DNA of 36,670 nt, from NCBI GenBank assembly GCA_026129335.1, contig JAHCIH010000019.1, positions 1 through 36,670 of the forward strand, in the 5' to 3' direction. The notes beneath the pieces are model-generated. The model saw only the letters and a program-made list of their open reading frames with translations. It was not told the DNA's origin and made no database searches. The position numbers were made by a program, and so were the translations under genes. Positions 1 to 8,013 of the stretch are shown here, piece after piece. Each line of letters starts with the position of its first letter. The stretch's first letter is position 1. This DNA comes from Anaerolineales bacterium. GTDB taxonomy: Bacteria; Chloroflexota; Anaerolineae; Anaerolineales; UBA11579.

Positions 1-411
1 GCGGGTGCGCAGCGTGGTGGCCTGGCGCACGTTCAAGCCGAGGAACCGGGTGGCATTGAACGAGCAGGCCAGCGCGAAGTGGTCGGCGGTGTCCAGGCGC
101 ATGCTGGCGCTGCCCTGCGCAGGCACGTACAGCGGGCCAAGGGTGTGCGGCTGGCTGTCGTGGTTGCGCACCACCAGGACATCGCCCTCCACGAAGCTCA
201 TCTCCAGCGGGATGTTGGGCGGCGACTCGCCAGCGGCGACCTGCTCGGCTGTGCCGGCAGGGATGACCAGCTCCACTTCTTGCGGGCCGCGCACCGCGGT
301 CTCGCCCTGCATGCGCAGGCCCAGCTCGCTCACCAGCCAAACCGCGGCAATGGAGGCGACCAGCACGAGGAAGAAGCGCCAAAGATAACGGGAAAGCATT
401 GCAGCAGACAT
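1..411 (-). CDS. Membrane-anchored cupredoxin-like protein (partial, 3' end beyond left edge)
   Basis: Translating the minus strand from ATG 411 gives 137 residues with no stop before the window edge. Residues about 9-27 form one hydrophobic segment after a short basic N-terminus (RYLWR), so it is a signal anchor with the rest outside. The exported part has the look of a cupredoxin beta-sandwich: a strand ending VVRNHDSQPHTLGPLYV, then a strand with FALACSFNATRF, where a His and a Cys could be type 1 copper ligands. It starts 9 nt after the Sco stop codon with AAAGGT as ribosome-binding site, so it is in a Sco operon. A role in copper handling for the oxidase or in extracytoplasmic electron transfer is inferred. 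The missing C-terminus prevents checking the remaining ligands. Confidence 0.6.
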   Translation of the reverse strand, partial: MSAAMLSRYLWRFFLVLVASIAAVWLVSELGLRMQGETAVRGPQEVELVIPAGTAEQVAAGESPPNIPLEMSFVEGDVLVVRNHDSQPHTLGPLYVPAQGSASMRLDTADHFALACSFNATRFLGLNVRQATTLRTR

Positions 412-420
412 GATAGACCT

Positions 421-1029
421 TTACTCAGCCAGCAATAGTTTTACATCGTGGGCCATATCGCTGGCCGTCATTTCAAAGGGGAAAGTGATGCGCAGCAGGC
501 CCTCTTTGTCGATGACCCAGGTGCGCGTGGAGTGCGAGACCACATAGCCCAGTTCGCTCTCGATGTGCTGGATGAAGCGCCCCGCCCCATAGTTGTTCCA
601 GGTTTCCTCCAGGGCGGCCATCTCGCCGCTCAGCGCGAAGAAATCGGGGCTGAAGCGCTCCACATAAGCGTCGATTACTTCGAAGCTGTCCCGTTCCGGG
701 TCCACGGTGATGAAGACGAAGTCCACCCCGGCGGCCTCCGCTCCGAGGTTGTCGGCGATCTGCTTGAACTTGGCCAGCGTGGCCGGACAATAGTCTGGGC
801 AGTTCACATAGCCCAGGTAGATCAGCACCACTTGCCCGCGGCGGTCGCTCAGCCGGTAGCTGCTGCCGTCGGGCTGCTGCAGGTGGAAATCGAAGGCTTG
901 CGGGGCGGGAGTGCCGATGGCGGAGCCGCGGAAGCTCTTTTGCGCCTCGGCAGCCTGCGAGCCCAGGAAAAAGACGGCCGCAGCCACCAGCACGGCGGCG
1001 ATGGCGATGAAGATACGCGTGTTTTTCAT
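421..1029 (-). CDS. Sco1/SenC/PrrC family copper chaperone for cytochrome oxidase
   Basis: 202 residues with an N-terminal membrane anchor (about residues 5-24) and a thioredoxin-like fold. The Sco copper site is intact: the CPDYC motif supplies Cys77 and Cys81, and His166 in the VVSHST segment is the third ligand. Sco proteins deliver copper to, or keep reduced, the CuA centre of subunit II on the outer face of the membrane. That fits its place directly downstream of the cox2-cox1-cox4-cox3 genes. A terminator separates it from cox3, and a TAGAAT -10-like box 11 nt before its ATG suggests its own promoter with a very short leader. It continues into the cupredoxin-like gene downstream. Family call is secure; thiol-reductase versus chaperone role is not decided by sequence. 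Confidence 0.92.
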   Translation of the reverse strand: MKNTRIFIAIAAVLVAAAVFFLGSQAAEAQKSFRGSAIGTPAPQAFDFHLQQPDGSSYRLSDRRGQVVLIYLGYVNCPDYCPATLAKFKQIADNLGAEAAGVDFVFITVDPERDSFEVIDAYVERFSPDFFALSGEMAALEETWNNYGAGRFIQHIESELGYVVSHSTRTWVIDKEGLLRITFPFEMTASDMAHDVKLLLAE

Positions 1030-1045
1030 GAGCGCGGCCTATTCT

Positions 1046-1093
1046 AGCAAAAAGCGAGTCCCTTTGGAGAGGCGGGGCCTCGGGACTCGCTTT
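1046..1093 (-). terminator. Intrinsic terminator after cox3
   Basis: A perfect 12-bp inverted repeat (AAAGCGAGTCCC at 1051-1062 and its complement at 1082-1093) with a GC-rich internal loop is followed, reading the minus strand, by TTTTTGC. It should end the cox2-cox1-cox4-cox3 transcript. The TAGAAT just beyond it may be the -10 box of the Sco transcript. Confidence 0.8.
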
Positions 1094-1119
1094 GTGTGTA
1101 TCTCAAGGTGCTTGGCGGG

Positions 1120-1683
1120 CTAAATGGGGGTGCCCATCAGGTACAAGCCGACGTAGTAGAACATCCAGACCACGTCTACAAAGTGCCAGTAGATGGCACA
1201 GGCTTCCACGCCCCAGTGCTTTTCGGCGCTGTAGTGCCCGTTGCGGCCATTGTTCCACACGATGAAGAGGAAGATGACGCCGGTGAGCACATGGAAAGCA
1301 TGGAAACCGGTCATAGCGTAGAACACCGCGCCGACCGCCCCATCGCCCGGGCCGAAGTGGGCGACTTGCCATTCCACACCCACCACGCCGAGCAGGAAGA
1401 TGGTGCCCAGCACCATGGTGATGAAGATGTTGCGCAGGAAGGCCGGGCGGTTGCCGTGGGCCATTTCCACTTCAGCGCGGTTCATAAAGAACGAGCTGAC
1501 CAGCAGCATCACGGTGACGATGATGCCCAGGGTCTGATCCACTTCCGGGCGGCCGCTGCCCAGCAGCACCATGCGGGCCACGAACAGGCCGATGAAGACG
1601 AAGGCATCCGAGAAAAGGAACAGCCAGAGGCCTAGGCGGTTGCGGGCCAGCTTGACAGCGTAGCTTTCAGCGACGGCAGACAT
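1120..1683 (-). CDS. ctaE: Cytochrome c oxidase subunit III
   Basis: 187 residues with five predicted membrane helices, the short bacterial form of subunit III lacking the first two helices of the seven-helix type. Recognisable family segments are LGLWLFLFSDAFVF near the N-terminus, GFHAFHVLTG in helix III-IV, and the C-terminal HFVDVVWMFYYVGLYL. Subunit III stabilises the binuclear centre and supports proton uptake; it carries no metal itself. Its ATG shares one base with the stop of cox4 (TAATG), so translation is coupled. It is the last gene before the terminator at 1046-1093. Confidence 0.93.
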   Translation of the reverse strand: MSAVAESYAVKLARNRLGLWLFLFSDAFVFIGLFVARMVLLGSGRPEVDQTLGIIVTVMLLVSSFFMNRAEVEMAHGNRPAFLRNIFITMVLGTIFLLGVVGVEWQVAHFGPGDGAVGAVFYAMTGFHAFHVLTGVIFLFIVWNNGRNGHYSAEKHWGVEACAIYWHFVDVVWMFYYVGLYLMGTPI

Positions 1684-1910
1684 TAGTGACCCTCGTCATC
1701 CGCGGAGAACAAACGCCCCACGTTCATGTAGTAGACAATTACGAAGAATGCCTTGAAGGCCGCCACCAGCAGCAGGGCCTGGCCCCAGGGCGGCGCAATA
1801 GCGCCGACCAGGTATTCGCCAAAGGTGAGCACGCCGAGCATGAGGAACACCCACACCCCGGCGTTCAGCTGCTCCCGGCGGCTGCCGGCTTGGTCTTTGG
1901 TTTCTGCCAT
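1683..1910 (-). CDS. ctaF: Cytochrome c oxidase subunit IV (prokaryotic COX4-type)
   Basis: 75 residues: a short charged N-terminus (MAETKDQAGSRREQ) and two hydrophobic helices, the second containing AFKAFFVIVYYMNVG, a hallmark of the small prokaryotic subunit IV (CtaF/CoxD-like). Position between cox1 and cox3 is the usual one. Its ribosome-binding site AAGGAG lies inside the last codons of cox1, whose stop is 5 nt upstream, and its own stop overlaps the start of cox3. No catalytic residues; it is thought to help assembly and stability of subunits I/III. Confidence 0.88.
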   Translation of the reverse strand: MAETKDQAGSRREQLNAGVWVFLMLGVLTFGEYLVGAIAPPWGQALLLVAAFKAFFVIVYYMNVGRLFSADDEGH

Positions 1911-1915
1911 TCCAA

Positions 1916-3856
1916 TTACTCCTTGCTTTCGGCAGCCGCAGGCGCATGGCCAGCGGCGGGTGCCGGCGACATATTCACATAGGGCGAATCAGCCAGGCCG
2001 TAGTCGTACGGCTCACCGACCACCTCGAAGGGCTGCGGGTAATTGTGCAGCGGCGGCGGGGAGGCGATGTGCCATTCCGGCGAGCGCGAGTTCCACACGT
2101 TGCCTTTGGCCTCGGCGCCCCTGCGGGCGCTGTTGATCAGGTTGTAGAGGCCGATGACCACCGAGAAGAAGATGGCGAAGCCGGCAATGGTCATGATCAT
2201 TTGGGTGGTGTCGAAGCCCAGGGCCGGGTCGTAGTCGGCAATGCGGCGGCGCATGCCCAGCAGGCCGACCAGCAGCATGCCGTTGCTCAAGATCATGAAG
2301 CCAACCCACATCAGCCAGAAGTGCAGCTTGCCCAGCTTTTCACTGTACATGCGCCCGGTGAGCTTGGGGAACCAGTAGTACAAGGCGGCGAAGAATGGGA
2401 AGACGTAGCCGCCGAACATGGTGTCGTGGAAGTGGCCCACCACGAAGTACGTGTCGTGCAGGTGCAAGTCAGTGGCGATGGTGCCCAGCGGAGGGCCGGT
2501 GACGCCGCCCAACAGGAAGATGACCACCGAGCCGAGGGCGAAAAGCATCGGCGTGGGGAATTCCAGCTTGCCCTCCCACAGCGTGGCCACCCAACTGAAG
2601 AATTTAACCCCGGTGGGCACAGCCACCAACAGCGTGGCGTACATGAAGGGCACGCGCAGGTACGGGCTCATGCCCGAGGCGAACATGTGGTGCGCCCAGA
2701 CGAAGAAACCGATCAGGGCGATGCCCAGCGAGGACATGGCCACGGCCTTATAGCCGAACAGCGGCTTGCGCGAGAAGACCGGCAGGATTTCGCTGATGAT
2801 GCCCAGGCCGGGGAGGATGAAGACGTATACCGCCGGGTGCGAGTAGAACCAGAACAAGTGCTGGTAGAGGATCGGGTCGCCGCCGCGCGTGGCGTCGAAG
2901 AAAGCCATGCCGAAGAGGCGCTCCAACATCACCAACTGGAAGGACAGGCCGATCATCTGCGTGGCGGTGAACTGGATGATGGCGGTGGCCAGCGCAGCCC
3001 AGACGAAGATGGGCATGCGGAACATGGTCATGCCCTTGGCGCGCATAGTGAACACGGTGACGATGACGTTGATCGCGCCGGAGATCGACGAGAGGCCGAT
3101 GAGGTACACGCCGATGAGGAACATTTGCATGCCCAAGGGGGCGCGCACGCTGAGCGGCGGGTAGCCCACCCAACCGGTATCGAAGCCACCGAAGAACATG
3201 CTGCTGATCAGGATGATGGCGCCGGGCACGTTGATCCAGAAAGCGAAGGAGTTCAGCCGGGGGAAGGCCATGTCGTTGGCGCCGATCATCATCGGCACCA
3301 GGTAGTTGCTCAGCGCGCCCACGCCCAGCAGAATGGCGCCGATCATCACGATGCCGTGCAGGCTCATCAGCGTATTGAAGAGATGCTCGCTGCTGTAGCC
3401 CAGGATGGTCTCGAAGATGTCGCTGTTGAGGAAAGTGATGCCGGACTGGGCCAGCTCCACACGGAAGAGCAGGGCCATGATGCCGCCGAAGCCCAACAGC
3501 AGGATGGAGGTGACGCCGTATTGGATGCCGATGACCTTGTGGTCGAAATCGACGTCGAAGTAGCGCATCCAGTTGGGCTTGGCCGGGTCCGGGTCGATGT
3601 TCTCGTTGATCGGCTTGCCGCGCGCCCAGCCGAGCCACTCGTTCAGAGCGCCGACACCGACGAGGAAAGCGATGGCGCCGATGATCACGCCGCCGACCAC
3701 ATGCACTTCAGTGATGTGCTGCTGCGTGGCCGCATCCGCGCTGGAGATCGGCAGGCCCATCAGCACGCGCACGGCCATCACCAGGGCCATGCCTGCAAAA
3801 GTGCCGATAATTTGGGCGATCAGGCCGCGAAAAAGGCCTGTGGAAAAGAAACGCAT
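1916..3856 (-). CDS. ctaD: Cytochrome c oxidase subunit I (heme-copper oxidase, A2 subtype)
   Basis: 646 residues, about 14 membrane helices including two extra N-terminal ones (residues 10-35 and 50-72) before the conserved core. Ligands are all present: His167 (SLHGIVM) and His477 for low-spin heme, His475 for heme a3 (GHFHD), and CuB ligands His340 and His389/His390, with Tyr344 of HPAVY as the His-Tyr cross-link. Helix VI reads YSHPAVY (Tyr338-Ser339) rather than GHPEVY, which assigns it to the A2 subtype, where the YS pair replaces the D-channel glutamate as in Thermus caa3. ATG 3856 is preferred over an upstream TTG at 3871 because the ribosome-binding site AGGAGG lies between them. The cox2 stop is 16 nt upstream. 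Confidence 0.97.
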   Translation of the reverse strand: MRFFSTGLFRGLIAQIIGTFAGMALVMAVRVLMGLPISSADAATQQHITEVHVVGGVIIGAIAFLVGVGALNEWLGWARGKPINENIDPDPAKPNWMRYFDVDFDHKVIGIQYGVTSILLLGFGGIMALLFRVELAQSGITFLNSDIFETILGYSSEHLFNTLMSLHGIVMIGAILLGVGALSNYLVPMMIGANDMAFPRLNSFAFWINVPGAIILISSMFFGGFDTGWVGYPPLSVRAPLGMQMFLIGVYLIGLSSISGAINVIVTVFTMRAKGMTMFRMPIFVWAALATAIIQFTATQMIGLSFQLVMLERLFGMAFFDATRGGDPILYQHLFWFYSHPAVYVFILPGLGIISEILPVFSRKPLFGYKAVAMSSLGIALIGFFVWAHHMFASGMSPYLRVPFMYATLLVAVPTGVKFFSWVATLWEGKLEFPTPMLFALGSVVIFLLGGVTGPPLGTIATDLHLHDTYFVVGHFHDTMFGGYVFPFFAALYYWFPKLTGRMYSEKLGKLHFWLMWVGFMILSNGMLLVGLLGMRRRIADYDPALGFDTTQMIMTIAGFAIFFSVVIGLYNLINSARRGAEAKGNVWNSRSPEWHIASPPPLHNYPQPFEVVGEPYDYGLADSPYVNMSPAPAAGHAPAAAESKE

Positions 3857-3872
3857 CCTGTTCCTCCTCAAC

Positions 3873-4922
3873 CTATTGCTGCAAACTCACGATAAAGGCA
3901 ATAATCTGCTGGATCTGCTCTTCGGTCAGGCGCTCGGCGAAGTCCTGCGGCATTACGCCGGGCTGGAAGCCGGCCACCACCTGCGCGTTGGGGTCGACAA
4001 TCGAGCGATGCAGGTAATCCAGGTCAGCGATGACCACGCTGCCATCCGTCAGGGTGACTTCGTGGTTGTACAGGCCCAGCCAGGTGGGGCCAACGCCGCT
4101 CTGCCCGGTGAGCGAGTGGCAGGCGGTGCAGCCATAGGTGGCCGCCCAGCGCTGGCCACACTGCTCGTCGGTCAGGTTGCAGTCGCCGGCGTTTTCAGCC
4201 AGCCAGGCATCGAACTCCGCCGCGGAAACCACCTGCACCTCCGCCACCATGGCGTAGTGCAGTTGGCCGCACAGTTCGGCGCACATCACCTGATAGGTAC
4301 CTGCTTCGGTGGGGGTAATGCGCAGCTCGCGCACGAATTCAGAGCCGCCCGGCAGAATATCCTGCTTCACGCGGAATTCGGGCACCCAGAAGGAGTGGAT
4401 CACATCGGTGGAACGCATGCGCAGCACCACCTGCTGGCCGAGGGGCAATATCAGCCGGTCGGAGGCCACCGCGGTGAGCACGCTCTCGCCGGCCTCGGTG
4501 GGGACTTCGACGGTGTACTCGAAGCGCCAGACCCACTGCGAGGCGTAGACATCCACGCTCAGGGCGCTGGGGTCGCGGCGTTCCACATCGGCCAGGGTGC
4601 TGGCGCCGATGACCGCCAACGAGAGCACGATGCCGATGGGGATGATCGTCCACACGGCTTCCAGGCGGTGGTTGTCGGCAACGAACTTGCCGTCGCCGCG
4701 CTCGCCGGGCTTGCGGCGGAAGACGAAGACGCTATATAAAATGAAGACAGTAATCAGCGAGAAGAAGAAAGCAATCAGCCACCAGTGGATGTTGAACAGC
4801 CAGTCCACGGTCACGGCCTGCTCGCTGGCCATCAGCGGCAGGATGGGCGCATTGGTGAGCAGCAGCCCCAGCCCGAGCGTCGAGGCAATCACCAGCACGC
4901 CGACGATAACAAAATGAACCAT
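3873..4922 (-). CDS. ctaC: Cytochrome c oxidase subunit II with fused cytochrome c (caa3 type)
   Basis: 349 residues. Three hydrophobic segments (about 1-23, 42-67 and 88-110; the first may be a cleaved signal) precede a periplasmic cupredoxin domain with the full CuA site: His176, Cys214, Glu216, Cys218, His222 and Met225 (CAELCGQLHYAM). The C-terminal third is a fused class I cytochrome c with CTACH (Cys265, Cys268, His269) and probable axial Met324 (GVMPQDF). This fusion defines caa3 oxidases, which accept electrons from soluble cytochromes or copper proteins. ATG 4922 is chosen because GGAGGAG sits 5 nt before it; an in-frame TTG at 4955 lies upstream of that site. It is the first gene of the cox operon. 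Confidence 0.96.
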   Translation of the reverse strand: MVHFVIVGVLVIASTLGLGLLLTNAPILPLMASEQAVTVDWLFNIHWWLIAFFFSLITVFILYSVFVFRRKPGERGDGKFVADNHRLEAVWTIIPIGIVLSLAVIGASTLADVERRDPSALSVDVYASQWVWRFEYTVEVPTEAGESVLTAVASDRLILPLGQQVVLRMRSTDVIHSFWVPEFRVKQDILPGGSEFVRELRITPTEAGTYQVMCAELCGQLHYAMVAEVQVVSAAEFDAWLAENAGDCNLTDEQCGQRWAATYGCTACHSLTGQSGVGPTWLGLYNHEVTLTDGSVVIADLDYLHRSIVDPNAQVVAGFQPGVMPQDFAERLTEEQIQQIIAFIVSLQQ

Positions 4923-4993
4923 GCGAACTCCTCCGAAGAATCCTTTCAGCGCCAAGCTGGGCCGCAGGGCGCGGCAGGCTTTGTCCGTTCAGG

Positions 4994-5005
4994 CAAGTGC
5001 ACTTG
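4994..5005. promoter_or_regulatory. 12-bp perfect palindrome in the cox 5' UTR
   Basis: CAAGTGCACTTG is self-complementary and is extended by GGC/GCC partial symmetry on each side. It lies about 20 bp downstream of the proposed cox -10 box and 70 bp before the cox2 start. A dimeric repressor or redox regulator could bind here. No family assignment is possible. Confidence 0.35.
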
Positions 5006-5025
5006 TGCCGAAAGGTACGAAAGGC

Positions 5026-5053
5026 AGTATATCACAATTGGCCTTACGGCAAA
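5026..5053 (-). promoter_or_regulatory. Probable promoter of the cox2-cox1-cox4-cox3 operon
   Basis: On the minus strand TTTGCC (5053-5048), a 16-bp spacer and TATACT (5031-5026) preceded by TGA (extended -10). It is the best match in the intergenic gap upstream of cox2. The leader would be about 100 nt. Confidence 0.45.
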
Positions 5054-5060
5054 TCCCGGC

Positions 5061-5537
5061 TTATCCGGGCGAACCGAGGCTCTCCAACACGTCCAAAACC
5101 TTGGAACTATGCTCAGGTACCTTAACCTTTTCGAAGATTTTGGCCACCCGGCCTTCGGGGTCTATCACGAAAGTGGTGCGCACCACGCCGAAGTATTTCT
5201 TGCCGTACATCGACTTTTCCTGCCAAACGCCGTAGAGCTCGCAGACCGCATGGTCGGGGTCGGCCAGCAGCGGGAAAGGCAAATCGTGCTTGATCTTGAA
5301 TTTCTGGTGTGAGGCTTCGCTGTCCGGGCTGACGCCGAGCACTACAGCGCCCTGCGCCAGGTAGCGCTGGTGGCTGTCGCGGAAATCACAGGCCTGCTGG
5401 GTGCAGCCGGGGGTGTCGTCCTTGGGGTAGAAGTAAAGCACCACGGTCTGGCCGCGGTAGTCGGAGAGTTTGTGGGCTTTGCCGGTTTCGTCGTTCAGGC
5501 TGAAGTCGGGGGCCATCTGGCCTTCGGTAATCGTCAT
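5061..5537 (-). CDS. bcp: Thioredoxin-dependent peroxiredoxin, Bcp/PrxQ family
   Basis: 158 residues, the usual length for the family. The peroxidatic cysteine is Cys45 in DDTPGCTQQAC and the resolving Cys50 is five residues on, the atypical two-cysteine arrangement of bacterioferritin comigratory protein. The flanking FYPKD and the later VVRTTFVIDPEG strand are typical. The enzyme reduces hydrogen peroxide and organic hydroperoxides using thioredoxin in the cytoplasm. ATG 5537 follows AAGGTG; an open frame extends far upstream only because the GC-rich antisense region lacks stops. It is monocistronic, with its own promoter in the 74-bp gap behind the prenyltransferase gene. Peroxide defence next to respiratory genes is sensible but no operon links them. 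Confidence 0.95.
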   Translation of the reverse strand: MTITEGQMAPDFSLNDETGKAHKLSDYRGQTVVLYFYPKDDTPGCTQQACDFRDSHQRYLAQGAVVLGVSPDSEASHQKFKIKHDLPFPLLADPDHAVCELYGVWQEKSMYGKKYFGVVRTTFVIDPEGRVAKIFEKVKVPEHSSKVLDVLESLGSPG

Positions 5538-5573
5538 AGGAGTCACCTTGTCTCGAATTGGGGGCGTTGCTTC

Positions 5574-5602
5574 ATTATAGCTGTGCGCCCGCCGCGCTTC
5601 AA
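5574..5602 (-). promoter_or_regulatory. Sigma-70-type promoter of bcp
   Basis: Minus strand TTGAAG (5602-5597), 17-bp spacer, TATAAT (5579-5574). The start point would be about 30 nt upstream of the bcp ATG. Confidence 0.7.
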
Positions 5603-5611
5603 TCCCCTGCC

Positions 5612-6529
5612 CTAGCGCGTCCAGAACGCGTACGTCAGCAGATAGGCGGCGGCCACGGTGAGCGCCAGGGCGTTCAGGGTCAGCACGGTCCACTGCGGGC
5701 GCAGGCCGTCGGCGATGCGCCCCAGGTACCAGACTTGCAGCAGGCCCAGCGGCATGCTGAGCAGCGGCGGCAGCACGATGGCGGCGGGCAGCCCGGCGAG
5801 GAACGAGGCGAGGAAGAGCGCATAGCCCGCCAGGATGAAGGCATGGTGGGCGCGCACGCCGGTCTGCCAGCCCATGCGCACCAGCAAGGTCTGCTTCTCG
5901 GCTTTGAGGTCGCCGGCGTAGTCGGCGAATTCCAGCGCCAGCATGGAAGCCAGAGTGAGCGCGGTGAGCGGGAAAGTGCTCAGCGCCAGCAGGCGGTGCA
6001 TCTCGCCGGTTTGCAGGGCGAAGCCGAAGGCGGGCACCAGGTTGGCCAGCAGGATGGCGGTGGTCAGTTCGCCGTAGCCGGTGGTGGCCAGGCGCACGGG
6101 CGGCACGGAGTAGAAGATGGCGCCCAGCGCGGCCAGCACCATCAGCGTCACCACGGGTGGTGTGAGCACGCCGGCCAGCAGCAGCGAGGTGGTGGCCAGC
6201 GCAGTGAGGGTGAGCATGCAGTAGGCCGCCACCAGCGCCACCACGGGGCGCAGCTGGCCGGGCTCGCCCCCCAGCACGCCGCTGCCGCCGGAAAACGGCG
6301 TGCGGTGCGGGTTGAGCGCGTCGCCCGGGTAGTCGAAGTATTCGTTGAGGTAGTGGGTGGCCAACTGCAGGCTGCTGACCCACAGCTGGCCGAGCAGCGC
6401 CAGGTTCCAGTCGATGGGCAGGCCGAGGTAGCGGGCAATGCCCAGGCCCAACGCGTAGTTGAGCACGCCGCCCAGCAGGAAGGCCGGCCGTGAAAGTCGC
6501 AGGAAAAGGACCAGCGGGTTGGCGGCCAT
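5612..6529 (-). CDS. UbiA-family prenyltransferase (MenA-like)
   Basis: 305 residues, about eight to nine membrane helices. Both Mg-diphosphate motifs of the UbiA superfamily are present: NEYFDYPGD (Asn62, Asp66, Asp70) and DYAGD (Asp203, Asp207) followed by KAEKQTL. These enzymes transfer an isoprenoid chain to an aromatic acceptor. The NxxFDxxxD spacing and the overall length resemble 1,4-dihydroxy-2-naphthoate octaprenyltransferase (MenA), the quinone-pathway member, but other men genes are not in the window and acceptor specificity cannot be read from sequence. The start lies 5 nt after the stop of the cupin-like gene, so the two are cotranscribed. Confidence 0.85.
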   Translation of the reverse strand: MAANPLVLFLRLSRPAFLLGGVLNYALGLGIARYLGLPIDWNLALLGQLWVSSLQLATHYLNEYFDYPGDALNPHRTPFSGGSGVLGGEPGQLRPVVALVAAYCMLTLTALATTSLLLAGVLTPPVVTLMVLAALGAIFYSVPPVRLATTGYGELTTAILLANLVPAFGFALQTGEMHRLLALSTFPLTALTLASMLALEFADYAGDLKAEKQTLLVRMGWQTGVRAHHAFILAGYALFLASFLAGLPAAIVLPPLLSMPLGLLQVWYLGRIADGLRPQWTVLTLNALALTVAAAYLLTYAFWTR

Positions 6530-6534
6530 GGCGG

Positions 6535-6951
6535 CTAGGCCGGCTGGTCTCCGGGGTGCGTTTCGCTGTGCGTGCTGAGCAGCAGCAGCCGCGCCGAGGC
6601 GATGGCCAGCAGCGTGCAGGCCACGCCGAAAGGCAGCAGCAGGCCATGCGGCTCGGCGGCGTCCAAAGTGAGCGCCAGGGCGGCGCCGCGGGTGGGCGAA
6701 TGCTCGCGGCGGTCCTCCAGCTGCAGCTCCACGCGGCCATCCAGCGCGAAATAGAAGCGGTCTGCTTCGCCGCGCAGCCCGACATCCAGCGGCGCGCCGG
6801 GGTGCAGGGTCAGCAGGTCCAGCTGGCCGAAGCGGCGCAGCAAGTGCTGCTGGTTGCTCAGCAGGGTCAAGGCCTCCTCCCCCTGCTGCAGCGGGAACAG
6901 CAGCAGGTCGTGGATGGCGAAATCGGCGCGCAGTTCGGAGGCAGGGGACAT
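6535..6951 (-). CDS. Cupin-like small protein
   Basis: 138 residues. The central part (about 45-90: DLLTLHPGAPLDVGLRG, FYFALDGRVELQLED, GAALAL) has the strand-turn pattern of a single-domain cupin, similar in outline to sugar-nucleotide ketoisomerase-like (FdtA/WxcM) or ChrR-type folds. The usual two-His metal motif is not evident, so an enzymatic role is uncertain. The C-terminal VACTLLAIASARLLLL is hydrophobic. It heads a two-gene operon with the UbiA-family gene. A TATAAT box ends exactly 6 nt before the ATG and there is no Shine-Dalgarno sequence, so a leaderless transcript is expected. Confidence 0.6.
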   Translation of the reverse strand: MSPASELRADFAIHDLLLFPLQQGEEALTLLSNQQHLLRRFGQLDLLTLHPGAPLDVGLRGEADRFYFALDGRVELQLEDRREHSPTRGAALALTLDAAEPHGLLLPFGVACTLLAIASARLLLLSTHSETHPGDQPA

Positions 6952-6957
6952 GCGGGG

Positions 6958-6963
6958 ATTATA
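6958..6963 (-). promoter_or_regulatory. -10 box of a leaderless transcript (cupin-UbiA operon)
   Basis: TATAAT on the minus strand with 6 nt to ATG 6951; the start point should fall on or next to the start codon. Confidence 0.65.
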
Positions 6964-7025
6964 ACGGGCCGCCCGAGGGCAGTTCCGTGTTACAACATGT
7001 CTTCGCCGCCTTTGGAGGAGTTTGC

Positions 7026-7892
7026 ATGCACACGAGTCTTTTGTTTATAGGCACCACGCTGTTCTGGGGGCTGACCTGGCTGGCGATCAAGTTCCAGTTG
7101 GGCAATGTGGCCCCGGAATGGTCGATCGTCTACCGCTTTGTGATCGCCTCGGCGATCTTCTTTCTATATGCCGCCTGGCGCAAACTGAACCTGCGCTATT
7201 CATTGAACACACATGCCTGGATGGCCCTGCAGGGTATCCTCATGTTTTCGATCAACTACATCCTGGTCTACTTCGCCGAAACCACGCTAACTAGCGGGCT
7301 GGTCGCCCTGCTTTTCTCCACTGCGGCCCTTTTCACGGTCATCTTCGCCGCCCTGCTGCTGCGCATCCCCTTGCGGCTCAACGTGCTGCTCGGCGCGCTG
7401 TTGGGCATTGGCGGCCTGGCGCTGATCTTCCAGCCCGAGATGCAGGGCGTGGAGCTGGACGGCGCGCAGCTGAGCGGCGTGCTGCTGACCCTTGGGGCGG
7501 CGGTTTCGGTGGGGCTTGGCAACAACACCGCGGCGCGCAACCAGCGCCACGACATCCCCGTGGTACAGACCAACGCCTACAGCATGCTCTACGGCGCGGC
7601 CTTCACTGCCCTGGTCGCCCTGCTGCGCGGCCTGCCACCCAGCCTCGACTTTGCGCCGGGCTACCTACTCTCGCTGGCCTATCTGGCGCTCTTCGGCTCC
7701 GTCTTCGCATTTTGGATGTACCTGACCCTGTTGGGCCGCATCGACCCGGGCCGCGCCGGCTATGTGGCGGTGATGGTGCCGCTGGTGGCCATCTTCATGT
7801 CGGTGCTCTTCGAGGACCTGCGCCTGGGGCTGCTGCAATTGGGCGGCGTGGGGTTGGTGCTGCTGGGCAACGTGCTGGCGCAAAGGAAATAG
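7026..7892 (+). CDS. EamA/DMT-superfamily transporter
   Basis: 288 residues with ten hydrophobic helices in two repeated EamA halves. The first begins LLFIGTTLFWGLTWLAIKF, a typical EamA opening, and each half ends in a helix rich in Gly/Leu (GALLGIGGLALIF; GVGLVLLGNVLA). Members export or import amino acids, nucleotide sugars or drugs; the substrate cannot be assigned here. ATG 7026 is chosen because GGAGGAG precedes it by 6 nt; an in-frame start codon 39 nt earlier would put that site inside the gene. It is a single gene, divergent from the cupin operon, and followed by a repeat-rich gap. Confidence 0.88.
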   Translation: MHTSLLFIGTTLFWGLTWLAIKFQLGNVAPEWSIVYRFVIASAIFFLYAAWRKLNLRYSLNTHAWMALQGILMFSINYILVYFAETTLTSGLVALLFSTAALFTVIFAALLLRIPLRLNVLLGALLGIGGLALIFQPEMQGVELDGAQLSGVLLTLGAAVSVGLGNNTAARNQRHDIPVVQTNAYSMLYGAAFTALVALLRGLPPSLDFAPGYLLSLAYLALFGSVFAFWMYLTLLGRIDPGRAGYVAVMVPLVAIFMSVLFEDLRLGLLQLGGVGLVLLGNVLAQRK

Positions 7893-7897
7893 CGGAT

Positions 7898-8013
7898 AGC
7901 TGTCAGCTTTCAGCGGTCAGCTATCAGCGGTCAGAAAACGAACGCGTAGGGGCGCACGGCCGTGCGCCCTTACTAGCCGTCATTGACTGAAGCAGGGCGG
8001 GGTGACCCCGCCC
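7898..8013. repeat. Repeat-rich intergenic gap with two palindromes
   Basis: The gap holds short tandem-like units built on TCAGC (7905-7935), a perfect 20-bp palindrome (7950-7969, GGGCGCACGG and its complement) also found at 17802 and, with one extra base, at 29511, and a hairpin GGGCGGGGT-G-ACCCCGCCC (7995-8013) that abuts the stop of the next gene. These resemble dispersed REP-like sequences; the last may also stop transcription of the convergent genes, though there is no T-run. Confidence 0.7.

Noticed and set aside
3857..3871. TTG start for cox1 five codons upstream
   Set aside because: It would place the AGGAGG ribosome-binding site inside the coding sequence.
1946..3895. 649-codon open frame on the plus strand across cox1
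   Set aside because: Antisense shadow of a clearly functional cox1 gene; GC-rich third positions remove stops, and the protein is a low-complexity His/Glu/Ala-rich string.
5061..6785. 574-codon minus frame joining Bcp to upstream sequence
   Set aside because: The upstream 400 codons are an off-frame reading of the UbiA-family gene; Bcp has its own start, ribosome-binding site and promoter.
7905..7935. TCAGC-rich repeats as a CRISPR remnant
   Set aside because: Units are 8-12 bp without spacers of constant length; no cas genes nearby.
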